64,000 bases of DNA from assembly GCF_018736105.1 (NCBI RefSeq), contig NZ_CP076135.1:62001-126000 (forward strand). The letters are read 5' to 3'. The position numbers and the translations under genes are program-made. Source of the stretch: Bradyrhizobium sediminis (lineage in GTDB: Bacteria > Pseudomonadota > Alphaproteobacteria > Rhizobiales > Xanthobacteraceae). Under the pieces are notes generated by a model. That model did no database searches. It saw nothing but the letters and a program-made list of their open reading frames with translations, and was not told the DNA's origin. Position 1 is the first letter of the stretch. Each line of letters starts with the position of its first letter. Positions 47,134-56,444 of the stretch are shown in pieces.

Positions 47134-48132
47134 TTAAAGCCGGAACTCCTCGCCCAGATAAAGCCGCCGCACGTCCGGGTTGTTGACGATCTCCTCCGGA
47201 TTGCCCTCGGTCAGGATCTCGCCCGCATAGACGATATAGGCGCGATCAGTCAGCCCCAGCGTTTCCCGCACATTATGGTCGGTGATCAAGACGCCGATGC
47301 CGCGATTGGTGAGGTGGCGGACCAGGTCCTGGATGTCGCCGACCGCAATCGGATCGATGCCGGCGAAGGGCTCGTCGAGCAGCATGTAGTTCGGACGGGT
47401 CGCCAGCGCGCGGGCGATTTCGACGCGGCGGCGCTCGCCGCCGGACAGCGCGATCGACGGGGTTTTCCGCAACCGGCCGATGTTGAATTCGTCGAGCAGC
47501 GAATTGAGTTCGGCCTCGCGCTTCTTCTTCGAGGGCTCCACGACCTCGAGCACGGCGCGGATATTCTGTTCCACGGTGAGGCCGCGGAAGATCGAGGCTT
47601 CCTGCGGCAGGTAGCCGATTCCGAGCCGGGCGCGCTGGTACATCGGCAGCCTGGTGACGTCGTGGCCGTCGAGTTCGATGGCGCCGCGATCGGCCTTGAT
47701 CAGGCCGGTGATCATGTAGAACACCGTGGTCTTTCCGGCGCCGTTCGGGCCGAGCAAACCGACGGCCTCGCCGCGGCGGACATAGATGCTGACGCCGCGC
47801 ACGACCTGCCGGGTGCCGAAACTCTTTTCCACGCTGTGCACGGCCAGCAAGCCCGCCTTCTTGGTCAGCCGCAGCGCGGGCGCGCCATTGACCTTGGGGC
47901 GGGGACGGGGCTTTTCCGCTGCCGGAGGCGGCGCGCCCGGTTTCAGGACCGGCGGCGCCTCGCGGGCGAACGGCGAGCCGTCGCGCGCCAGCGGCGGCGC
48001 GTCGCGCACCGGGCTGGTCAGCATATCGCCGATGGTATCGCCGAGCGCGGTGATGTCCTCACGCGAGCGCGCAAATCCCGGCGGATTGCGTTTCGCCGGG
48101 CGCCGACGGAACATGCTGAGTAAATCCACCAT
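47134..48132 (-). CDS. lptB: LPS export ABC transporter ATPase LptB, extended N terminus
   Basis: Powers extraction of LPS from the inner membrane with LptFG. The ATPase has [57 protein letters not shown] and [18 protein letters not shown]. At 332 residues it is about 90 longer than E. coli LptB (241): residues 1-92 are a Pro/Arg/Ala-rich, apparently disordered extension ([36 protein letters not shown]). An internal start cannot be excluded. Confidence 0.95.
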   Translation of the reverse strand: MVDLLSMFRRRPAKRNPPGFARSREDITALGDTIGDMLTSPVRDAPPLARDGSPFAREAPPVLKPGAPPPAAEKPRPRPKVNGAPALRLTKKAGLLAVHSVEKSFGTRQVVRGVSIYVRRGEAVGLLGPNGAGKTTVFYMITGLIKADRGAIELDGHDVTRLPMYQRARLGIGYLPQEASIFRGLTVEQNIRAVLEVVEPSKKKREAELNSLLDEFNIGRLRKTPSIALSGGERRRVEIARALATRPNYMLLDEPFAGIDPIAVGDIQDLVRHLTNRGIGVLITDHNVRETLGLTDRAYIVYAGEILTEGNPEEIVNNPDVRRLYLGEEFRL

Positions 48133-48344
48133 CCCCCGCTTCGCTTCAGCCTTTCACGGTGATCCCGCGACCCGCCGCGGGCCAATCGATTTAGCCCCGG
48201 CGACATGAATGAATGGATGTCCCTTGCCCGGCGGAACACCCTCGATCGGGCACGGGTTGGCAGCCGCCGGGCCGCCCCGTAGATACAGGCTTGCAGGGCG
48301 CGCTTCAACCTCACCGCCGGCAGATATCACACAAGTGATTGATG

Positions 48345-49076
48345 TTATTTTGGTTTATTAGAGGAACCTGATCCGGGAGCCGGCGTCGAAGACGGCATTC
48401 CCGGGATCGCCGGAGTTCCCTGGCCGCCGGATGAGATGAACAGCCCCTGGACGCGCCCGCTGTCGGATTCCACCCGCGAGACGCCGGTCGCCATGTCCAC
48501 CATCAACCGGTCGCCACGCAGCACATTCTTGCCCTGGGTCAGGACGATGCCGCCGAGCATGGTGATCATGTTGGCCCTGGTGTCGAACACGGCGGTTTCA
48601 CCGGTCACCACCTGATCCTTCTGGGTCACCACCACGTTGCCTCTCGCCTCGAGCCGGCGGATCGACGAGCTGCCGCCGGGACCGGGAGTTGCGGACTGCA
48701 TCGGCGCCGATTTGGCCGACTTCGAACCGGCGGCCTTCGCATTGGCGGCCGGCGCTGATGGCGACGAGGTCGAATCGTAGAACACCACCAGCGATTTGGA
48801 CGTCATGGTGGTGTCGCCCTGCACCACCTTCACATTGCCGGCGAAGGTCGCTTCCTTCTTCTTGTCGCGCATCTCCAGCGAAGCGGCTTCGATCTGGATC
48901 GGCTGGTCGCGGTTCTGCGAAAAACCCTGCATCGCGTTGGGCACGCCCTGCACCGCGCTCTGCGCGCCGGCTTCACCGGCCGACATCAGCGCCAGCGCGC
49001 CAACGGCCGCGCCGAGGTAATGCGCGATCCGCCTGGTCGAACTGCTGCTCGGAGAAAACATCATCATCGGGATCAT
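48345..49076 (-). CDS. lptA: LPS export periplasmic protein LptA
   Basis: 243 residues with a signal peptide (AVGALALMSAGEAGAQ). The OstA/LptA beta-jellyroll is visible as repeated strands: IQIEAASLEMRDKKKEATFA, GNVKVVQGDTTMTSKSLVV, NVVVTQKDQVVTGETAVFD, NVLRGDRLMVDMATG. A Ser/Ala/Lys-rich insertion of about 35 residues interrupts the fold. It overlaps the lptC stop by 4 bp and is 212 bp from lptB. Confidence 0.92.
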   Translation of the reverse strand: MIPMMMFSPSSSSTRRIAHYLGAAVGALALMSAGEAGAQSAVQGVPNAMQGFSQNRDQPIQIEAASLEMRDKKKEATFAGNVKVVQGDTTMTSKSLVVFYDSTSSPSAPAANAKAAGSKSAKSAPMQSATPGPGGSSSIRRLEARGNVVVTQKDQVVTGETAVFDTRANMITMLGGIVLTQGKNVLRGDRLMVDMATGVSRVESDSGRVQGLFISSGGQGTPAIPGMPSSTPAPGSGSSNKPK

Positions 49077-49810
49077 TTCGGGTTGGCGTTCTTGCCGGAC
49101 AGGGACCGTGTCCTTGCAGGTTGAGGGGCCGGCTCGGGCGCGGCGGAGACATTGGGGTCGGGGCTGTCCATGACCAGATTCATCACGACGTTGCCTTCGA
49201 ACCGCACGACCTCGCCGCCATTGGTGATCCTGAGCCGGTCGGCGCTCAGCGTTCCATTGAGCAGCTTGACGTCGACATGCTCTTCCGATGTCACCGTGCT
49301 CTTGCCGATATCGACCAGCGCCTGCGACAGCCGGGCTTCATAGCCGGAGGAGGATTGCAGGAAGATATCCTTGCGCAGGTCCAACAGCTGCGCCTTGGAA
49401 TCGAACAGCCCGGTGCTGGCGTCCAGCGTGATGTTGGTGGTGCGGTCTTCCATCAACACCTTGGCGCGCAGCGTCCGGAGATCGACGCGATCCGGAACGG
49501 TGAGGTCCTGGGTCGCGGTCTTGGCCCACACCTCGTAGGGCCGCTGATCCGGCGTGTAGCCGGACATATGCGGCGATTCCATCGTGATCTTGGTGCCGGA
49601 AACCACGAGGTTTCCGATGTCGACCGGCAGCTTCGGCAACAGCATGCGGAACGGATTGTAGACCGAGACGAAGACGATCGCCGTCATCGCCACCACCACG
49701 GTGGCCGGTACCGCGATCCGCAGCACCCGCACCATCCGGCTGTGGCGCGCCGCGATCGCGAAGCGCGCGTCCATGCCGGCCTGATAGGGTGGGTTCTGAA
49801 CCGAATTCAC
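49073..49810 (-). CDS. lptC: LPS export protein LptC
   Basis: 245 residues, bitopic inner-membrane protein: helix VLRIAVPATVVVAMTAIVFV, then repeated strands MESPHMSGYTPDQRPYEVWA, TTNITLDASTGLFDSKAQLL, GEVVRFEGNVVMNLVMD typical of LptC. It passes LPS from LptBFG to LptA. Next gene lptA overlaps by 4 bp. Confidence 0.9.
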   Translation of the reverse strand: MNSVQNPPYQAGMDARFAIAARHSRMVRVLRIAVPATVVVAMTAIVFVSVYNPFRMLLPKLPVDIGNLVVSGTKITMESPHMSGYTPDQRPYEVWAKTATQDLTVPDRVDLRTLRAKVLMEDRTTNITLDASTGLFDSKAQLLDLRKDIFLQSSSGYEARLSQALVDIGKSTVTSEEHVDVKLLNGTLSADRLRITNGGEVVRFEGNVVMNLVMDSPDPNVSAAPEPAPQPARTRSLSGKNANPK

Positions 49811-49963
49811 CGCTGCTCCAAAGCGCTGGTACCGCCGGCCATTCTACCCGGGATCGCCAGATTTTGCAGCCCGACACTCGCTATGACTGTGACCGAAACG
49901 GGGCCGCAACCCGCGGCATAGCGCCGTTCCGGGGCGTTCAGGCGGGCGCTTCAGGCAAGCGCT

Positions 49964-50578
49964 TCAGGAATGCGAAAAGATGTCCTCGGCCTCCCAGCCC
50001 TGCAGGTCGAGTTTGGCCCGCATCGGCAGGAAGTCGAAACAGGCCCGGGCGAGTTCCGCACGGCCTTCCCGCGCCAGCATGCCGTCGAGGCGTTCGCGCA
50101 GGCCGTGCAGATGCAGCACGTCGGAAGCGGCATAGGCCAGCTGCGCCTCGCTCAGCGACTGCGCGCCCCAGTCGCTCGACTGCTGCTGCTTCGACAGATC
50201 GACATTGAGCACCTCGCGCACCAGGTCCTTCAGGCCGTGGCGATCGGTATAGGTGCGGCAGAGCCTGGAAGCGATCTTGGTGCAGTACACCGGCTGCGGC
50301 ATCACGCCGAAGGCGTTGTAGAGTGCGGCGAGATCGAAGCGGGCGAAGTGAAATATCTTCGTCACCTTCGGATTGGCCAAGAGCGCCTTCAGGTTCGGCG
50401 CGTCGGTGCTGTCCTTGGGGATCTGCACCACGTCGGCGCTGCCGTCGCCGTTCGACAGCTGCACCACGCAGAGCCGGTCGCGATGCGGATTGAGCCCCAT
50501 GGTCTCGGTATCGATCGCCACCGAGTCGGTGTAGCGGGTGAGATCGGGCAGATCGCCGCGATGCAGGCGGATGGTCAT
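49964..50578 (-). CDS. rnd: Ribonuclease D-like 3'-5' exonuclease
   Basis: 204 residues of the DEDDy nuclease fold: Exo I VAIDTETMGLNPHRDRLCVV, Exo II HFARFDLAALYNAFG, Exo III YAASDVLHLHGL with the Tyr. The HRDC domains of E. coli RNase D (375 residues) are absent, as in the short alphaproteobacterial form. Role would be tRNA 3' trimming or RNA decay. It lies upstream of lptC on the same strand. Confidence 0.93.
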   Translation of the reverse strand: MTIRLHRGDLPDLTRYTDSVAIDTETMGLNPHRDRLCVVQLSNGDGSADVVQIPKDSTDAPNLKALLANPKVTKIFHFARFDLAALYNAFGVMPQPVYCTKIASRLCRTYTDRHGLKDLVREVLNVDLSKQQQSSDWGAQSLSEAQLAYAASDVLHLHGLRERLDGMLAREGRAELARACFDFLPMRAKLDLQGWEAEDIFSHS

Positions 50579-50748
50579 GACGTTTACGAACCTCGTCGAA
50601 TCGATGCGGGCCTAAACTAACGTTGAAATCGTCAACAAACGAGGGGCGCGGGCCACATTGCGGTCCTTCTCGCATGGCCAGCCTGCAGCGGCGGCCCGGA
50701 AAGGTACTTGCTCGGGCCGCTGCGGGTAGATCACGGGCATGGGCAAAG

Positions 50749-50835
<87 letters not shown>

Positions 50836-50983
50836 CCGGGCGGGTTAGTACGGATCGGTTGCGCGCTTGTCAAATCGCTTCGGTGCCGCCCAAATACGCT
50901 TGATAGCGCCGGCATGATGGCGTATCGCGAATCCGCTAAAACCCCTCGCGATCTCTCGAATTTGACCCTGGGAAATGGACGCT

Positions 50984-51952
50984 ATGGCATCGAATCTGGA
51001 CACGCTGGTCACGGTTTTCGGAGGATCGGGCTTTCTGGGGCGAAGCGTGGTCCGGGCGCTGGCCAAGCGCGATTACCGGATCCGGGTCGCGGTGCGGCGG
51101 CCCGAGCTGGCCGGGCATCTGCAGCCGCTCGGCCGGGTCGGCCAGATCCATGCCGTCCAGGCCAATCTGCGCTACCCGGCGTCGGTCGAGGCCGCCATGC
51201 GCGATTCCCACGTCGCCATCAATCTGGTCGGCATCCTGACCGAGGGCGGCGCCCAGACCTTCGACGCGGTGCAGGGCTCGGGCGCCGGTGCGGTCGCCAG
51301 GGCGGCGGGCGCGGCCGGCGCGCGGATGGTGCACGTCTCGGCGATCGGCGCCGACGAGAATTCGCTGTCGGGTTACGGCCGCTCCAAGGCGGCAGGCGAA
51401 AAGGCGGTGCTGTCGGCCGTCCCCTCGGCCACCATCCTGCGGCCGTCGATCATGTTCGGCCCTGAGGATCAGTTCACCAACCGATTCGCCGCGCTGGCGA
51501 CGGTGTCGCCGGTGCTGCCGCTGATCGGCGGCGGCCTGACCAGGCTGCAGCCGGTCTATGTCGGCGACGTCGCCACCGCGATCGCGGATGCCGTCGACGG
51601 CAAGACCAAAGCCGGCGCGACCTACGAGCTCGGCGGCCAGGAAGTGCTGACGATGCGCGAAATCATCGAATTCATCCTGGCGACCATCGAGCGCAGGCGC
51701 GTGCTGGTGTCGCTTTCGTTCGGGCTGGCGAAATTACAGGCGCTGTTGCTGCAGTTCGCGCCGGGGGCGCTGAAGCTGACGCCGGATCAGGTGGAGCTAT
51801 TGCGCTCGGACAATGTGGTGTCGGACGCAGCGAAGGCCGCCGGCCTGACGCTGGAGGGTCTCGGGATCACAGCCGATTCGCTGGAAGCCATCGCGCCGCA
51901 ATATCTCTGGCGCTTCCGCAGGACAGGACAGTTCGCGCACCGGGGCGCGTGA
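50984..51952 (+). CDS. NDUFA9-like NAD(P)-binding protein (complex I associated)
   Basis: A 322-residue atypical short-chain dehydrogenase fold: LVTVFGGSGFLGRSVVRALA binds the nucleotide, then NLVGILTEGGAQTFDAVQ, MVHVSAIGADENSLSGYGRS and LRPSIMFGPEDQFTNRFA with LQPVYVGDVA. This matches the NDUFA9-type subfamily found with respiratory complex I in mitochondria and alphaproteobacteria. ATG at 50984 is preferred: GGGAA directly abuts the upstream ATG at 50975 but is well spaced from this one. Confidence 0.88.
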   Translation: MASNLDTLVTVFGGSGFLGRSVVRALAKRDYRIRVAVRRPELAGHLQPLGRVGQIHAVQANLRYPASVEAAMRDSHVAINLVGILTEGGAQTFDAVQGSGAGAVARAAGAAGARMVHVSAIGADENSLSGYGRSKAAGEKAVLSAVPSATILRPSIMFGPEDQFTNRFAALATVSPVLPLIGGGLTRLQPVYVGDVATAIADAVDGKTKAGATYELGGQEVLTMREIIEFILATIERRRVLVSLSFGLAKLQALLLQFAPGALKLTPDQVELLRSDNVVSDAAKAAGLTLEGLGITADSLEAIAPQYLWRFRRTGQFAHRGA

Positions 51953-51965
51953 TTACGCTGCCGCT

Positions 51966-52093
51966 GCCCTCATCCCTGCGTAACGGCTTCGCCGTTATCG
52001 CTGGAGGAGCGGCCACTTGGCCGCGTCTCGAAGGATGAGTTGCGCACGGCCTCATGGTTCGAGACGGCGCTAACGCGCCTCCTCACCATGAGG
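51966..52093. repeat. Extragenic repeat (CCTCATGGTTCGAGACG type)
   Basis: Two units between a gene pair that converges: CCTCATCCC...GTCTCGAAGGATGAG (51966-52039) and CCTCATGGT...ACCATGAGG (52050-52093). The same two units occur at 63318-63416 in the opposite order. Non-coding. Confidence 0.75.
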
Positions 52094-52098
52094 AACTC

Positions 52099-52905
52099 CT
52101 ACCTTCCCATCGCCAGCGCCATCAGCCCGAGCGTGCCGACGATGACGCGCCACCAGGCGAACAGCGTGAAGCCGTGGCGGGTGACGTAGGTGAGGAATGT
52201 CTTGACCACGATCATCGCGGTGATGAACGACACCACGAAGCCGATCGCGACGATCCCGGCGTGATCCATCGTCATCTCGCCGCGGCTCTTGTAGAGATCG
52301 TAGACGAAGGCGCCGACCATGGTCGGGATCGCGAGGAAGAAGGAAAACTCCGCCGCCGCGCGCTTGTCGGCGCCGAGCAGCATCGCGCCGACGATGGTGG
52401 CGCCGGAGCGCGACACGCCGGGAATCATCGCCATACACTGCGCGATCCCGATCCAGAGATACATCGGCAGCGGAAACGTGGTGGCGTCGTGTTCGTGCGG
52501 ATCGAACTCGAGCTGATCGATCCACAACAGGATCGCGCCGCCGACGATCAGCGAGAAACACACCACCCACGGATTGAACAGGAAGGCCTTGATGTAGCTG
52601 CCGGCCGCAGCCCCGATCACGGCCGCGGGCAGGAACGCCACCAGCACCCCGATCACGAACCGGCGCGCATAGGGATCCGTGAACATGCCGAGCGCGATCC
52701 GCCACAATTTGAAGAAATAAAGCGCGACGATCGCCAGAATCGCGCCGAGTTGAATCAGGATCGCGAAACTCTTCCAGAACGGGCCTTCGCCGAGATCGAA
52801 GAACCGTTCCGCCAGCAGCAGATGTCCCGTCGAGGACACCGGAATGAATTCGGTGACGCCCTCGACGATGCCGAGAATGATCGCCCTCACTGCATCAGAC
52901 ATCAT
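52099..52905 (-). CDS. uppP: Undecaprenyl-diphosphate phosphatase UppP (BacA)
   Basis: A 268-residue polytopic membrane enzyme that recycles the C55 lipid carrier and confers bacitracin tolerance. The two active-site motifs are [20 protein letters not shown] and [29 protein letters not shown] and other helices follow. Start taken at the first of two adjacent ATGs (52905, 52902); longer in-frame starts would add a non-conserved head. Diverges from the FzlA-like gene. Confidence 0.95.
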   Translation of the reverse strand: MMSDAVRAIILGIVEGVTEFIPVSSTGHLLLAERFFDLGEGPFWKSFAILIQLGAILAIVALYFFKLWRIALGMFTDPYARRFVIGVLVAFLPAAVIGAAAGSYIKAFLFNPWVVCFSLIVGGAILLWIDQLEFDPHEHDATTFPLPMYLWIGIAQCMAMIPGVSRSGATIVGAMLLGADKRAAAEFSFFLAIPTMVGAFVYDLYKSRGEMTMDHAGIVAIGFVVSFITAMIVVKTFLTYVTRHGFTLFAWWRVIVGTLGLMALAMGR

Positions 52906-53084
52906 GCTATGGTCCGTTATGATCGAAATGAGCCGAAAAGCCGGGTTCTTCTCGCTTATTCGCCCGCATGCTGCAATCGCAAAAAACGCCAAAACACGGG
53001 TTGCCTCATTCCTGTGCTTAGGTAGTTTGACGATGTCGCCGCGGTTGATGGTTTCTTAAGCGCCGCGAAATTATCAAGGCCACT

Positions 53085-53777
53085 ATGTTCACGCTGTTTC
53101 ATCATCCGTTCTGTCCGCAGTCGCGCTTCGTTCGCCTGGCGCTGGGTGAATACGGCCTCGATCTGCGGCTGGTCGAAGAGCGCACCTGGGAGCGGCGCGA
53201 GGCTTTTCTCGCCCTCAACCCGGCGGGAACCACGCCGGTCCTGATCGCCGAGGGCCGGCCCGCGATTCCCGGCGCCGGAATCATCGCCGAATTTCTCGAC
53301 GAAACCCACGGCGCCGTCATGGGCGAACGCCGGCTGATGCCGACGTCGATCGGCGAACGGATCGAAGTGCGCCGGCTGATGGCCTGGTTCAACGACAAGT
53401 TTTTCGAGGAGGCCTCCAATCCGCTGGTGACCGAGCGCATCTACAAGCGCTTCATGGACGAGCAGGACGGCGGCGGCGCGCCGGCGGCGGATGTGATCCG
53501 CGCGGCGAAGGCGAATGTGCGCTATCATCTGGCCTATATCGGCTGGCTGGCGAAGACCCGGAACTACCTCGCCGGCGACCGGCTGACCTACGCGGACCTC
53601 GCCGCCGCGGCGCATCTTTCGGCGATCGATTATCTGGGCGACGTGCCATGGGTCGAGGACGACGCGGCAAAGGCGTGGTACGCGCGGGTGAAATCCAGGC
53701 CCTCGTTCCGCCCGCTGTTGAGCGAATGGCTGGCCGGCGTGCCGGCGTCGCGGACCTATGTGGACCTCGACTTCTGA
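53085..53777 (+). CDS. fzlA: GST-fold protein, FzlA-like FtsZ-binding
   Basis: 230 residues: thioredoxin-fold half [33 protein letters not shown], then the all-helix half with [19 protein letters not shown] and a short C-terminal tail RTYVDLDF. The length, start and acidic tail fit FzlA, the alphaproteobacterial GST-like protein that binds FtsZ and activates septal wall synthesis, rather than a detoxifying GST. The divergent uppP recycles the lipid carrier of the same process. The FzlA assignment is inferred; GST fold is clear. Confidence 0.75.
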   Translation: MFTLFHHPFCPQSRFVRLALGEYGLDLRLVEERTWERREAFLALNPAGTTPVLIAEGRPAIPGAGIIAEFLDETHGAVMGERRLMPTSIGERIEVRRLMAWFNDKFFEEASNPLVTERIYKRFMDEQDGGGAPAADVIRAAKANVRYHLAYIGWLAKTRNYLAGDRLTYADLAAAAHLSAIDYLGDVPWVEDDAAKAWYARVKSRPSFRPLLSEWLAGVPASRTYVDLDF

Positions 53778-54910
53778 ACACGCGCCAGAAGCTCTCTCCT
53801 GCCGAACTCAAGATTGCCCTCGCCGATCAGGCGCGCGCGCTCGGATTCGATTGCGCCGGCATCGCCGGTCCGGATGCGATCGCGCAAGCCGCGAAGCATT
53901 TCCGCGATTTCCTCGACGCCGGCGCGCATGGCGACATGGACTGGCTTGCCGCCCACCCCGAACGCCGCGCCGATCCGCGCGGGCTGTGGGCCGAGGTGCG
54001 GTCGGTGATCATGCTCGGGGTCAATTACGGACCCGAGCAAAATCCGCTGGCGATTTTGGAACAGCGCACGCGCGGCGCAATCTCGGTCTATGCGCAGGGC
54101 GACGACTATCACGACCTGATCAAGAAGCGGCTGAAGGCGCTGGCGCGATGGCTGGTCGCGACCGAGGCCTGTGATGTCAAGGTGTTCGTCGACACCGCCG
54201 CCGTGATGGAAAAGCCGCTGGCGCAGGCGGCCGGACTGGGCTGGCAGGGCAAGCACACCAACCTCGTCTCGCGCGAATTCGGCTCGTGGTTGTTCCTCGG
54301 CGCGATCTTCACCACGCTGGAGCTGCCGCGCGACGAAGCCGACACCGACCATTGCGGCTCATGCCGGGCCTGTCTCGATGTCTGCCCGACATCGGCGTTT
54401 CCCGCACCCTACAAGCTCGACGCGCGGCGCTGCATCTCCTATCTCACCATCGAGAACAAGGGCCCGATTCCGCACGAATTCAGGAAAGCCATCGGCAACC
54501 GCATCTATGGCTGCGACGATTGCCTCGCCGTCTGCCCCTGGAACAAATTCGCGCTGGTCGGGCGCGAGGCCAAACTCGCCGCGCGCCAGGCGCTGCGCGC
54601 ACCCGCGCTCGCCGAGCTGGCGCAACTCGACGATCCGGCGTTTCGGGCGCTATTCACGAAATCCCCGGTCAAGCGCATCGGCCGTGACCGTTTCATCCGC
54701 AATGTGCTGATCGCGATCGGCAATTCAACCGATGCGTCTCTGGCCGATGCGGCGCAAAGCCTGCTCGTCGATGCAAGCCCGCTGGTTCGGGGGGCCGCGG
54801 TATGGGCGCTGTCGCAGTTGATGGAACGGCAGGAATTCGAGGCGCTGGCGGCAGATGCTTTGGGAATGGAGACCGACGAGAGCGTGCGCGAGGAGTGGCA
54901 GCGCGCCTAG
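53774..54910 (+). CDS. queG: Epoxyqueuosine reductase QueG
   Basis: Last step of queuosine synthesis in tRNA, cobalamin-dependent. 378 residues with [20 protein letters not shown] and [10 protein letters not shown], and two [4Fe-4S] sites: [16 protein letters not shown] and [11 protein letters not shown]; a HEAT-like end follows. No ATG, GTG or TTG fits the expected start; CTG at 53774 would give the same NTGA overlap with the previous stop as other pairs here. The alternative ATG at 53726 lies 52 bp inside the upstream gene. Confidence 0.92.
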   Translation: MNTRQKLSPAELKIALADQARALGFDCAGIAGPDAIAQAAKHFRDFLDAGAHGDMDWLAAHPERRADPRGLWAEVRSVIMLGVNYGPEQNPLAILEQRTRGAISVYAQGDDYHDLIKKRLKALARWLVATEACDVKVFVDTAAVMEKPLAQAAGLGWQGKHTNLVSREFGSWLFLGAIFTTLELPRDEADTDHCGSCRACLDVCPTSAFPAPYKLDARRCISYLTIENKGPIPHEFRKAIGNRIYGCDDCLAVCPWNKFALVGREAKLAARQALRAPALAELAQLDDPAFRALFTKSPVKRIGRDRFIRNVLIAIGNSTDASLADAAQSLLVDASPLVRGAAVWALSQLMERQEFEALAADALGMETDESVREEWQRA

Positions 54911-54921
54911 AAATGCTCAGC

Positions 54922-55025
54922 CGTCGTGCCCCGCGAAAGCGGGGCACCCAGTATTCCAGAGCCGTCCGAAATAAATCGATATGTCACGGCGTACTGGATC
55001 GCCCGCTTTCGCGGGCGATGACACC
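54922..55025. repeat. Extragenic hairpin repeat (CCCGC-GAAA-GCGGG type)
   Basis: GTGCCCCGC-GAAA-GCGGGGCAC (54926-54947) and TCGCCCGC-TTTC-GCGGGCGA (54999-55018) flank a unit with CCCAGTATTCCA and its near-complement TACTGGAT. Two facing hairpins of a dispersed repeat between queG and the thioesterase gene. Confidence 0.75.
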
Positions 55026-55054
55026 GGGAGCAAATTCCTTCATGGTCCCGCGCC

Positions 55055-55852
55055 ATGACAAACCAGCCCTTCTTCACCAAAGACCGCGACGCCTTCATTC
55101 CGACCCAGGCGGCCAATGGCCCCTGGGATCCCAACTCGATGCACGGCCGCGTCGTGATCGGCCTGCTCGGCTTCGTGATCGAACAGCGTCACGGCTCCGA
55201 CGATTTCGTGCCGGCGCGGCTGACGGTCGACATGTTCCGGCTGCCGAACATCCAGACCCCGGTCGAGGTCACGACCAGGCTCGTCCGCGACGGCTTGCGC
55301 ATCAGGGTGGTCGAGGCCGAGTTCATCTCCGGTGGCACCAGCATGGCGCGCGCCTCCTGCCAATTGCTGCGGCGAACCGAAAACGCGCCGGGCAATGTCT
55401 GGTCGCCGCCGAACTGGGATGCGCCGCTGCCTGCGGAGATTCCCGCGCCGACCGATCCGCGGCTCGGCATGAACGGCAAATGGACCACCCGGCCGATCGC
55501 AGGCCACATGGGCTCGCTCGGGCCGCGGCGGCTGTGGATGAGCGAGGTGCGCGAACTCGTCGAGGGCGTGCCGATGACGCCGTTCGTCCGTGTCGCCACG
55601 GGCGCGGACTTCGCCAGCCCCTTTGCCAATGCCGGCGATGAGGGCCTCGGCTACATCAACAGCGACGTCACGATCTACCTGCACCGGCTGCCGGTGACGC
55701 GATGGATCGGCTTCGAGGTGGTGAACCACCACGCCACCGACGGGGTCGCGATCGGCGAGTGCTGGCTGTACGACGAGCAGGGCCGGATCGGAACCTCGAC
55801 GGTCGCCGCATTGGCGCAGAAGAAGCCGATGGCGAACCCGCCGCCGCGGTAG
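55055..55852 (+). CDS. Thioesterase-family (double hotdog) protein
   Basis: 265 residues with two hotdog-like halves: GPWDPNSMHGRVVIGLLGFV, LTVDMFRLPNIQTPVEVTTR, VRVVEAEFISGGTSMARASC in the first and YINSDVTIYLHRLPVTRWIG with GRIGTSTVAALAQ in the second. This is the acyl-CoA thioesterase-like (4HBT_3/TesB-type) arrangement. Substrate is unknown; no fatty-acid genes are adjacent. Confidence 0.8.
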   Translation: MTNQPFFTKDRDAFIPTQAANGPWDPNSMHGRVVIGLLGFVIEQRHGSDDFVPARLTVDMFRLPNIQTPVEVTTRLVRDGLRIRVVEAEFISGGTSMARASCQLLRRTENAPGNVWSPPNWDAPLPAEIPAPTDPRLGMNGKWTTRPIAGHMGSLGPRRLWMSEVRELVEGVPMTPFVRVATGADFASPFANAGDEGLGYINSDVTIYLHRLPVTRWIGFEVVNHHATDGVAIGECWLYDEQGRIGTSTVAALAQKKPMANPPPR

Positions 55853-55861
55853 GATTCGAAT

Positions 55862-55947
55862 CGTCATTCCGGGATGGTCCGAAGGACCAGACCTCAGGTG
55901 CGCAATTGCGCACCTGAGGTTCGCGCTGCGCGCGCCCCGGAATGACG
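55862..55947. repeat. Extragenic repeat with a 30-bp perfect palindrome
   Basis: Outer arms CGTCATTCCGGG (55862-55873) and CCCGGAATGACG (55936-55947), as at 42326-42422. Inside lie TGGTCC-GAA-GGACCA (55875-55889) and a perfect 30-bp palindrome at 55891-55920 (half-site ACCTCAGGTGCGCAA). It separates convergent genes and can work as a bidirectional terminator-like structure. Confidence 0.8.
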
Positions 55948-55952
55948 GCTTG

Positions 55953-56420
55953 CTAGCCCAGATGCCGCGCCATCTCCGGCCGCGCTTTCAGCGCCGCGCC
56001 CTGCCTGGCGAATATCCTGGCGATCCGTTCCGGCGCGAAGTTGAGGTCGACGAAGGCCGGCGCGGTGTTGGCGACCTCGTGATACTCCGCGATCTTGCCG
56101 TCGCGCAGCGTCATGATCGCCACGCCCTCGAACATCACGCGCGCGCCGTTGGCCTCCGGCAGCGTCGAGCGGTAGCTGAAGGTGTAGCGGGCATAGAGCG
56201 TATGGCCGTCGCTGACCGGCGCGTGCATGTCCCAGCGGAAATCGGTCGCGGTGCGGTAGAACCAGTCGTCGATCATTTCGGCGATTTTGGCGCGGCCCTC
56301 GAACGCGCCGTAAAACACATCGTGGTAGACGCCGTCTTCGGTGAACAAATCGGCGAATGCCTTGCCGTTGCGCCGTTCGACGGCGTCGCAGAACGATTTG
56401 AGCATCGCTGAGATGTTCAT
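55953..56420 (-). CDS. Nuclear transport factor 2 family protein (SnoaL-like)
   Basis: 155 residues: AVERRNGKAFADLFTEDGVY, GRAKIAEMIDDWFYR, VMFEGVAIMTLRDGKIAEYH and the ending SLASRHLG-like region form a cone-shaped alpha+beta barrel of the SnoaL/NTF2 type. Such proteins bind or isomerise small molecules; substrate unknown. The alpha/beta hydrolase gene lies 24 bp upstream on the same strand, so both are probably one transcript. Confidence 0.85.
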   Translation of the reverse strand: MNISAMLKSFCDAVERRNGKAFADLFTEDGVYHDVFYGAFEGRAKIAEMIDDWFYRTATDFRWDMHAPVSDGHTLYARYTFSYRSTLPEANGARVMFEGVAIMTLRDGKIAEYHEVANTAPAFVDLNFAPERIARIFARQGAALKARPEMARHLG

Positions 56421-56444
56421 GGCGTTTCTCCCTGAAGCAGCAGC

